DNA of 10,128 bases from Bdellovibrionales bacterium (GTDB lineage Bacteria > Bdellovibrionota > UBA2361 > JAGRAS01): positions 1-10,128 of the forward strand of contig JAGRAS010000036.1 in assembly GCA_020434465.1 (NCBI GenBank), in the 5' to 3' direction. Position 1 is the stretch's first letter. Each line of letters starts with the position of its first letter. Positions 5,333-10,128 of the stretch are shown one piece after another. The notes under the pieces were generated by a model. The model was not told where the DNA came from and did not search any database. It saw nothing but the letters and a program-made list of their open reading frames with translations. The translations under genes were made by a program, and so were the position numbers.

Positions 5333-6818
5333 GGAAATTCCGAATATTATCTCTCCATCTGCAAAAAGCTGCAAAATTAACTTTACTGTAATTTACCTGG
5401 GAATATTTGTTTGCTTAGCAGTATGGCAATTATCGCATGTTTTTAAATTAGAATTTATCTATAACTCTAAAAACATATTTCCTTTATCGAACATTTTATG
5501 TCCGCTAATCTTATTAGTTACCTTTTTATTAGAAAGACTAGTCTCTCTTAAAGCAAATATTACAAATTATAATTCGAAATTTTTAAAAACTAGTAAGATA
5601 CTTGAAGAAACATCAAATGAAATTAATAATATAAACACAAAGCTTAAAAATCGTGAGTTGGAACTTGTTCAACAAAGAAAAGCAGCTTTAAACATTGCAG
5701 CTGATGCAAAAAAAGCCCTCGAACAAGCTGAACAAGCAAATATAACTGCAAATGAACAAAGAAAAGCTTTTCAAGCTGTTGTTAATTCATCACCCAACGG
5801 TCTTTTAGGAGTGAGCCGTGATGGTAAAATTGAACTTGCTAATAAAACTTTAGAAAAAATGTTTGGCTACACTAACGAAGAATTAATTGGACAATCAGTT
5901 GAAATTTTGATTCCAATGGAATTCCATCATAAACATAAAGGATTTGTTGATGGGTTTTTTCAATCACCTGATGCTAGACCAATGGGAGAAGGACGTGATT
6001 TGTTAGGCCAGAGAAAGGATCAAACTACCTTCCCGGTAGAGATTGGTTTACAACCATTGGCTGGAAAAAACTCTTTATCTGTTATTGCCGCCATTACTGA
6101 TATAACCCAAAGAAAAAAATACGAAGAAGATCTTAAACATTCTAATGAAGAGCTTGAGCGATTTGCTTATGTTGCCTCTCACGACTTGCAGGAACCATTA
6201 AGAATGGTTGGTAGTTTTGCCTCAATTCTTCAAGAAGAATATAGTGGTAAATTTGACGAAAACGGACAAAAGTATCTAGATTTCATGATCGACGGTGCTA
6301 AGCGTATGCAAACTCTTGTTCAAGACTTACTTGCCTATTCACGTACAAGCAGCCGAGAAATTAATCAGGGGAAAATAGATGGCAATAAGCTTCTAGAGCA
6401 AGTCTTAAAAAATCTCTCAGTAATAATTCAAGAATCCAACGCCAAAATTAGCCATGATCCCTTACCCAACTTTATTGGCGACGAGAGTTTACTATTCTTA
6501 GTTTTTCAAAATTTAATTTCTAATGCTATCAAGTATATGTCACCTGATAAGACTCCGGAAATACATATAAATGCAGTTAACAATTATAATAAATGCACTA
6601 TTTCTATTAAAGACAATGGAATTGGAATTCCAAAAGAAGCCTATAATCGAATTTTTATTATCTTTCAACGGCTTCACGGTAGACAAGAATACTCAGGTAC
6701 AGGAATTGGACTGGCTATATGTAAAAAAATCATTGAGAGGCATGGTGAGAAAATTTGGTTAGAGTCTGAGGAAGGAAGAGGAACAACTTTTTATTTTACA
6801 CTTAAAACAATCCAGTAG
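5322..6818 (+). CDS. Two-TM PAS sensor histidine kinase
   Basis: Inner-membrane histidine kinase, 498 aa. Two TM helices (about 20-41 and 53-71) are separated by a very short external loop, so there is no real periplasmic sensor domain. A long coiled coil (about 72-148) leads to a PAS domain (about 149-262) and then HisKA with the phospho-acceptor His-287 in ASHDLQEPLR. In the HATPase domain the N-box is FQNLISNAIKY (Asn-401), G1 is DNGIGI (431-436) and G2 is GTGIGLAI (459-466). All catalytic boxes are intact. The PAS has His-205 and Arg-225, spaced as the haem His200/Arg220 of FixL, though many non-haem PAS domains share them. The start overlaps the preceding sensor gene by 11 bases and has CGGAA upstream at good spacing, so it is a separate gene and not a frameshifted continuation. 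The HDLQEPLR subtype commonly pairs with Rcp1-type receivers, as encoded next. Confidence 0.94.
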   Translation: MKTKEIPNIISPSAKSCKINFTVIYLGIFVCLAVWQLSHVFKLEFIYNSKNIFPLSNILCPLILLVTFLLERLVSLKANITNYNSKFLKTSKILEETSNEINNINTKLKNRELELVQQRKAALNIAADAKKALEQAEQANITANEQRKAFQAVVNSSPNGLLGVSRDGKIELANKTLEKMFGYTNEELIGQSVEILIPMEFHHKHKGFVDGFFQSPDARPMGEGRDLLGQRKDQTTFPVEIGLQPLAGKNSLSVIAAITDITQRKKYEEDLKHSNEELERFAYVASHDLQEPLRMVGSFASILQEEYSGKFDENGQKYLDFMIDGAKRMQTLVQDLLAYSRTSSREINQGKIDGNKLLEQVLKNLSVIIQESNAKISHDPLPNFIGDESLLFLVFQNLISNAIKYMSPDKTPEIHINAVNNYNKCTISIKDNGIGIPKEAYNRIFIIFQRLHGRQEYSGTGIGLAICKKIIERHGEKIWLESEEGRGTTFYFTLKTIQ

Positions 6819-6826
6819 GAGGAAAA

Positions 6827-7273
6827 ATGCAAGCTGAACCAATTAAGATTTTACTAGTCGAAGATAATCCAGGTGATGTCGAATTAGTAAAAAGAAGCTT
6901 ACGAAATGGTAAACTTACTAATGTACTATACCAAGTTAAGGATGGAGTTGAAGCAATGAAGTTTTTACGCAACTCTAATAGCGAAGAGAAAAATCCTTGC
7001 CCCGATTTAGTTCTGTTAGATATTAATTTACCAAACAAAAATGGATTAGAAGTATTAGAAGAGATTAAAGAAGATCCTATTTTAAAAACTATTCCTGTAA
7101 TAATGTTAACAACATCTAGTGCTGATTCTGACATTCTACTTAGTTACAAACACCATGTTAATGCTTTTGTTACCAAACCAGTAGACGCACAGGAATTTGT
7201 TGAAACAGTTAAAACGATAGAAGAGTTTTGGCTTACATTAGTTAAATTACCAAGCAAAATAAAAGATGTATAA
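6827..7273 (+). CDS. Rcp1-type single-domain response regulator
   Basis: Cytoplasmic receiver of 148 aa with no output domain. The acidic pair Glu-12/Asp-13 (VEDNPGD), phospho-acceptor Asp-65 (LLDINLP), Thr-95 (MLTTSS) and Lys-117 followed by Pro (TKPVD) are all present. The long insertion before the Asp and the C-terminal IEEFWLTLVKLP (131-142) are hallmarks of the Rcp1 group, known as partners of Cph1 phytochrome and related HDLQEPLR kinases. An excellent ribosome site, AGGAGG, overlaps the stop of the upstream kinase, and the gap is 8 bases, so it is co-transcribed with and probably phosphorylated by that kinase. The downstream target is unknown; Rcp1 proteins act by protein-protein contacts or phosphotransfer. 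Confidence 0.94.
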   Translation: MQAEPIKILLVEDNPGDVELVKRSLRNGKLTNVLYQVKDGVEAMKFLRNSNSEEKNPCPDLVLLDINLPNKNGLEVLEEIKEDPILKTIPVIMLTTSSADSDILLSYKHHVNAFVTKPVDAQEFVETVKTIEEFWLTLVKLPSKIKDV

Positions 7274-7295
7274 TATCAATAAGTTATGCTTTTTC

Positions 7296-7323
7296 TTGGA
7301 ATAGACGTTTTTTTTACTATAAG
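7296..7323 (+). promoter_or_regulatory. Candidate promoter for the hybrid kinase gene
   Basis: In the 89-bp gap after the Rcp1-type gene, TTGGAA (7296-7301, 4 of 6) and TATAAG (7318-7323, 5 of 6) are spaced by 16 bases. Transcription would begin near 7330, about 33 bases before the ATG. No terminator hairpin is visible in the gap, so read-through from the upstream operon is also possible. Confidence 0.3.
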
Positions 7324-7362
7324 GGTTTCCAGGATATTCCGAGATACTAATGGGGATTAAAA

Positions 7363-8877
7363 ATGGATCAAATTAGGACTTTAGTAATTGAAGATTCACC
7401 AGGTGATTTTGCTCTCACGCAGAATTGCCTTGCTAAAGTTTGTGATAGTTCCGATGGGGAATTTATAGGTCGTAAAATTTTGGTCGACTGGGCTCAGACC
7501 ATTAAAGAAGCAAAAGAAAAATCACAACAAAACGACTTTAAGCTCGTACTATTAGATTTAAACCTACCTGATGCATCTGGGATTGACTCAATTGATAAAG
7601 TAATTTCTATCTTTCCAGACTGCCCAATTGTTATTCTTAGCGGCTTATCTGATGCTAAGCTTTCAATAGAAGTTGTTAGAGCTGGAGCACAAGATTATTT
7701 AATAAAAAACGAACTGAATCCGTTAAACGTTGGTAGATCAATACGCTATGCAATCGAAAGATTTGAATTAGTTCGTGAACTAAAACAAAAAAATGCAGAT
7801 CTTGAGGCTTTTACAGCAGTTGCAACTCATGACCTTAAATCTCCATTATACAAAATTAGTGAAGCAAGTGAATTACTTTTAGAAGGCAATATCCATGACG
7901 AAGAACAAAAAAACATGTTTCTTGAGATGATTCGTCGGGGCGCCAGAAGGCTTGGCCAATTGATTGATGATCTGCTAATGCTTTCTCGAATTGGACATGA
8001 GGCAGTTGAATTTTCTAATGTAGATCTTAATCAACTATTTGACGATGTAGTAGAATCTCTTGATACTTTAATATTAAAAGAGAGTGCAAAAGTTACTAGA
8101 GATGACTTGCCCACCCTATTTGGCTGCCGCTCTGGACTAACAATAATTTTTCAAAATTTAATCAGTAATAGCTTAAAATACAGATCTGAAAGAGACCCTT
8201 TAATTAAAGTAAGTAGCCAGCAAGAAAATAAGGTCTGGAAAATTATTTTTTCTGATAATGGAATGGGAATCGACCAGCAGGAAATTAACAATATTTTTCA
8301 ACCTTTCGTTCGTGGTAGTGGTAGCTACGGAACAGAAGGATCTGGGATCGGTCTTGCCACTTGCAGCCGCCTAGCAGAACTGCATTACGGAAATATCACT
8401 GCCGAATCGATTATTGGTGAGGGAACAAATATAATTCTTAGCCTACCTAGTCAAAAAATACTTAATGTTGGGAAAAACAGAAATTTAACAAAAATCTCTA
8501 CAATTTCTACTAATTCGCATGCAAAAATATTACTTGTTGATGATGATCAGTTACAAACTAAAATTATCAGTAATGTACTAAAAAAAGTTGGTTTCGATGT
8601 AGTTGCATTTACTGAAGCTAAGGAAGCATTAGAGGCAATAAAGCAACATGATTTTGACTGCATTATTTCAGATTTGATAATGCCCGGAGTATCAGGCGAA
8701 GAACTATTGGTTCAAATCAAATCAGAGTCGGATTTACCAGTAATTATTTACACTGGCATGGCTCAAAGCGCTAAAGATAGAGTGCTTTCGCTTGGAGCTG
8801 CTGACTGCGTACAAAAGGGAGATGCGGCAAAAAAACTGCTAGAATCAATATTTTTACAGCTAAATATTTCGCCGTAA
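7363..8877 (+). CDS. Hybrid histidine kinase, REC-HisKA-HATPase-REC
   Basis: Soluble hybrid kinase of 504 aa, no TM segment. REC1 (about 4-125): Glu-10/Asp-11, Asp-65 (LLDLNLPDASG), Lys-115. HisKA: His-156 in VATHDLKSPL. HATPase: Asn-269 in FQNLISNSLKY, G1 SDNGMGI (297-303), G2 GSGIGLA (326-332). A Ser/Thr-rich linker (about 366-386) leads to REC2 (387-504): acidic cluster DDD 393-395, Asp-437 (IISDLIMPG), Thr-464, Lys-485. The N-terminal receiver takes the place of a sensor, so the kinase is probably an intermediate controlled by phosphorylation of REC1, perhaps from the upstream PAS kinase. REC2 may be the output, or a phosphate sink. GGGGA six bases upstream supports the start. No HPt domain is encoded in the window to complete a classic four-step relay. 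Confidence 0.94.
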   Translation: MDQIRTLVIEDSPGDFALTQNCLAKVCDSSDGEFIGRKILVDWAQTIKEAKEKSQQNDFKLVLLDLNLPDASGIDSIDKVISIFPDCPIVILSGLSDAKLSIEVVRAGAQDYLIKNELNPLNVGRSIRYAIERFELVRELKQKNADLEAFTAVATHDLKSPLYKISEASELLLEGNIHDEEQKNMFLEMIRRGARRLGQLIDDLLMLSRIGHEAVEFSNVDLNQLFDDVVESLDTLILKESAKVTRDDLPTLFGCRSGLTIIFQNLISNSLKYRSERDPLIKVSSQQENKVWKIIFSDNGMGIDQQEINNIFQPFVRGSGSYGTEGSGIGLATCSRLAELHYGNITAESIIGEGTNIILSLPSQKILNVGKNRNLTKISTISTNSHAKILLVDDDQLQTKIISNVLKKVGFDVVAFTEAKEALEAIKQHDFDCIISDLIMPGVSGEELLVQIKSESDLPVIIYTGMAQSAKDRVLSLGAADCVQKGDAAKKLLESIFLQLNISP

Positions 8878-8888
8878 TATCTAAAGTT

Positions 8889-8929
8889 GGTTTTTTCCAG
8901 GCTTTAGACAAGGTTTTTTCCAGGCTTTA
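8889..8929 (+). repeat. Perfect 18-bp tandem direct repeat before a receiver gene
   Basis: GGTTTTTTCCAGGCTTTA occurs exactly at 8889-8906 and 8912-8929, a 23-bp period. The second copy ends three bases before the ATG at 8933, so its AGG (8922-8924) may act as a weak ribosome site at 8 bases spacing. The shorter related string GGTTTCCAGG occurs at 7324-7333, before the hybrid kinase gene. Role unknown: a tandem regulator site, or a recent local duplication that doubled a translation signal. Confidence 0.6.
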
Positions 8930-8932
8930 TAG

Positions 8933-9484
8933 ATGACGACTAAAAATAAAATAAATAAAGATTGGCTCCAAAGCTCAACTATAAATGCTGGAGTTTCGAC
9001 GAATTCATTTAGTAGTAAATTTTCAATGGAGAAGAACCCTATGGAAGTAGCACATAACACAATGCAGGATGATTGGGGCCAAATGCCTGAGATCTTCCCG
9101 CTAGCAAAACGAACTCCGGCAAGTCATACAATTTTACTTGTTGATGACGACCCAGATCATTTAATAATTTATTCAACATTACTAGAAAATTCGGGCTTTA
9201 AAGTTAAAACGGCTAACAACACCAAAATGGCAAAAGCTTTGTTGCGAACTAAGAAATTTCAAATGGTAATTTCTGATGTTATGATGCCAGGTGAAAAAGG
9301 CGATGAATTTGTTCATTGGCTAAAAAGAAATCCAAAATTTAGTCAGATTCCAACAATTGTTTTAACTGCAACTAGGAACGATGTTTCAGACCTAGTATTA
9401 AAAAAATATGGTCCTGATATGTTTTGCATGAAGTCTGAGGCAATACGTATGTTACCTATGCAAGTTGATTATTTGCTTTTCTAA
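8933..9484 (+). CDS. Single-domain response regulator with polar N-terminal extension
   Basis: Receiver protein, 183 aa from the first ATG. Residues 1-63 are polar, low-complexity and probably disordered. The REC domain runs from about 65 to the end: acidic cluster DDD 71-73, phospho-acceptor Asp-115 (VISDVMMPG), Thr-145 (IVLTAT), Lys-167. No output domain follows. Lys-167 is followed by Ser, not the usual Pro. Start is uncertain: the ATG at 8933 has only AGG inside the 18-bp repeat, while the ATG at 9041 (residue 37) has GGAGAAG six bases upstream and would give a 147-aa protein still holding the complete receiver. The REC resembles the C-terminal receiver of the preceding hybrid kinase and may be its phosphotransfer partner or competitor; that is inference. 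Confidence 0.88.
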   Translation: MTTKNKINKDWLQSSTINAGVSTNSFSSKFSMEKNPMEVAHNTMQDDWGQMPEIFPLAKRTPASHTILLVDDDPDHLIIYSTLLENSGFKVKTANNTKMAKALLRTKKFQMVISDVMMPGEKGDEFVHWLKRNPKFSQIPTIVLTATRNDVSDLVLKKYGPDMFCMKSEAIRMLPMQVDYLLF

Positions 9485-9532
9485 AGCTCATTTGCTGTAC
9501 TTTACTGACTTTCACAGAAGCTTTATAATTTT
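9482..9532 (+). terminator. Weak hairpin after the extended receiver gene
   Basis: TAAAGCT (9482-9488) pairs with AGCTTTA (9519-9525) across a long loop that can form a small inner CTGT/ACAG stem. TAATTTTC follows. It is low in GC and overlaps the -10 of the next promoter candidate, so terminator function is doubtful. Confidence 0.15.
9501..9529 (+). promoter_or_regulatory. Promoter for the last receiver gene
   Basis: TTTACT (9501-9506, 4 of 6) is followed after exactly 17 bases by a perfect TATAAT (9524-9529). The start point would be near 9536, leaving a leader of about 83 bases. This is the best-matching promoter in the window and indicates that the final receiver has its own transcript. 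The leader contains an all-A/T inverted repeat, TTAATTTT/AAAATTAA (9546-9569), and a T8 run (9576-9583), neither clearly functional. Confidence 0.5.
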
Positions 9533-9618
9533 CTTGGTTATTTTTTTAATTTTGTTACATTAAAATTAACAAAGGTTTTTTTTGAGGTGTTAAAGGTGAA
9601 TTAAGCTATAAGTGATTT

Positions 9619-10020
9619 ATGCAGCAAGAAATAAAAAATTCATGTTTTGGCAAACAAATCCTAGTTGCTGAAGATTGCCCGGATGCAAGATTGCTTTTAA
9701 AATATACACTTAAAGAAATTGGAGTTGAAGTATCCTTTGTGAATAATGGCAAAGACTGTGTAAAAGAGGCTTTGCGTGCTTTAAATGACAACTCGCCTTA
9801 CCGCCTTATACTTATGGACATTCAAATGCCGATTCTTGATGGCTATGAAGCAACTAAACAACTTCGTAGCAAGGGGTACAAATATCCAATAGTAATTTTG
9901 AGCACTAGATCTACCAGCATAGATCAGGAAGCAACTTTAGATGTTGGCTGTAACTGCCACCTAAGCAAACAGTCTGGAAAAGAAGTATTACTAGAAACTG
10001 TTGCCGGCTATTTGCAATAA
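9619..10020 (+). CDS. Orphan receiver of hybrid-kinase (BarA-like) type
   Basis: Stand-alone receiver domain, 133 aa. It has Glu-18/Asp-19 (VAEDCPDA), phospho-acceptor Asp-67 in LMDIQMPILDGYEATKQLR, Ser-95 at the Thr/Ser switch site and Lys-117. The MDIQMP-x-x-DGYEAT-x-x-LR block and the C-x-CHLSK pattern are those of receivers normally fused to the C-terminus of hybrid kinases, so it was probably derived from, or works with, such a kinase. The usual TANA after the switch residue is replaced by TRST, and Lys-117 is followed by Gln, not Pro. It has its own promoter candidate. The ribosome site is weak (AGTGA three bases before the ATG); a better AGGTGA at 9593-9598 is too far away, and a TGA just before the ATG blocks an in-frame extension. 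Confidence 0.92.
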   Translation: MQQEIKNSCFGKQILVAEDCPDARLLLKYTLKEIGVEVSFVNNGKDCVKEALRALNDNSPYRLILMDIQMPILDGYEATKQLRSKGYKYPIVILSTRSTSIDQEATLDVGCNCHLSKQSGKEVLLETVAGYLQ

Positions 10021-10069
10021 TTTTTTTTTAAAAAAAAAGTTCCTTAAGGGGGATGAATCCTTAAGGAAC
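10021..10069 (-). terminator. Intrinsic terminator, strongest on the minus strand
   Basis: GTTCCTTAAGG (10039-10049) and CCTTAAGGAAC (10059-10069) form a perfect 11-bp stem with a 9-base loop. Read on the minus strand the stem is followed almost at once by T9 (complement of A 10030-10038), an ideal intrinsic terminator. On the plus strand the stem lies 18 bases after the last receiver's stop, but the next T-run (10083-10088) starts 13 bases beyond it, so plus-strand termination is less certain. A T9A9 tract precedes the stem. It may be bidirectional, and suggests a minus-strand gene entering from beyond the window. Bases 10070-10128 hold no complete gene. Confidence 0.7.
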
Positions 10070-10128
10070 CTTAGAGCTTAAGTTTTTTACACCTAAGCGG
10101 GACGTTCATGTCAAATCAAATATTAAGC

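Noticed and set aside
4709..6818. One sensor kinase broken by a frameshift into two genes
   Set aside because: The second gene has its own ribosome site and two TM helices before its coiled coil, and the first ends in a well-formed helical tail, so two genuine genes are more likely.
8889..8929. CRISPR-like repeat
   Set aside because: Only two copies with a 5-base spacer and no cas genes; it is a tandem repeat, not an array.
10108..10128. Possible start of a further plus-strand gene (ATG at 10108, seven codons)
   Set aside because: Too short to judge; GCGGGA upstream is only a fair ribosome site and the minus-strand terminator hints at the opposite orientation.
1..10128. Mobile element, phage or integration-site signals, tRNA or rRNA genes
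   Set aside because: No transposase, integrase, terminal inverted repeats, target duplications or RNA-gene sequences were recognised on either strand.

Overview
The window is AT-rich bacterial DNA, densely coded, with short intergenic gaps. All eleven genes end in TAA or TAG and none in TGA. A phosphoheptose isomerase (GmhA) implies a Gram-negative envelope with heptose-containing LPS. Two acyl-CoA dehydrogenases imply fatty-acid or branched-chain acyl-CoA oxidation. The Rcp1-type receiver, the HDLQEPLR-type kinase and the ethylene-receptor-like sensor resemble the large two-component repertoires of cyanobacteria and of environmental Gram-negatives such as deltaproteobacterial or Bdellovibrionota-like groups. 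The lineage cannot be fixed from this sequence; a free-living Gram-negative heterotroph is the most I would infer.

Left part (66-4483), metabolism and envelope. A minus-strand acyl-CoA dehydrogenase has its catalytic Glu at the LCAD/isovaleryl-CoA dehydrogenase position. It diverges, across about 265 bp of regulatory-looking DNA, from a two-gene plus-strand operon: a SufT/MIP18-type Fe-S protein overlapping by one base a second acyl-CoA dehydrogenase homologue that seems to lack the catalytic Glu. Convergent to this operon is gmhA (minus strand). Divergent from gmhA is a membrane-anchored S49 peptidase, SppA, with an intact Ser-Lys dyad.

Right part (about 4490-10020), a six-gene signalling cluster, all on the plus strand: (i) a three-TM ethylene-receptor-type sensor with no kinase domain; (ii) overlapping it, a two-TM PAS histidine kinase; (iii) an Rcp1-type single receiver; (iv) a REC-HisKA-HATPase-REC hybrid kinase; (v) a receiver with a disordered N-terminal extension; (vi) a hybrid-kinase-type orphan receiver. 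The first three are tightly packed (11-bp overlap, 8-bp gap) and read as one operon. The last three each follow a gap with its own promoter-like or repeat elements. No HPt, DNA-binding or enzymatic output domain lies in the window, so the relay must signal to something elsewhere.

Main points of interest: the split ethylene-receptor-like system, whose seven ethylene-binding residues are all present at constant offset from plant ETR1; a leader in front of it with two mutually exclusive hairpins; a perfect 18-bp tandem repeat before gene (v); and the predicted inactive acyl-CoA dehydrogenase coupled to a SufT-like gene.
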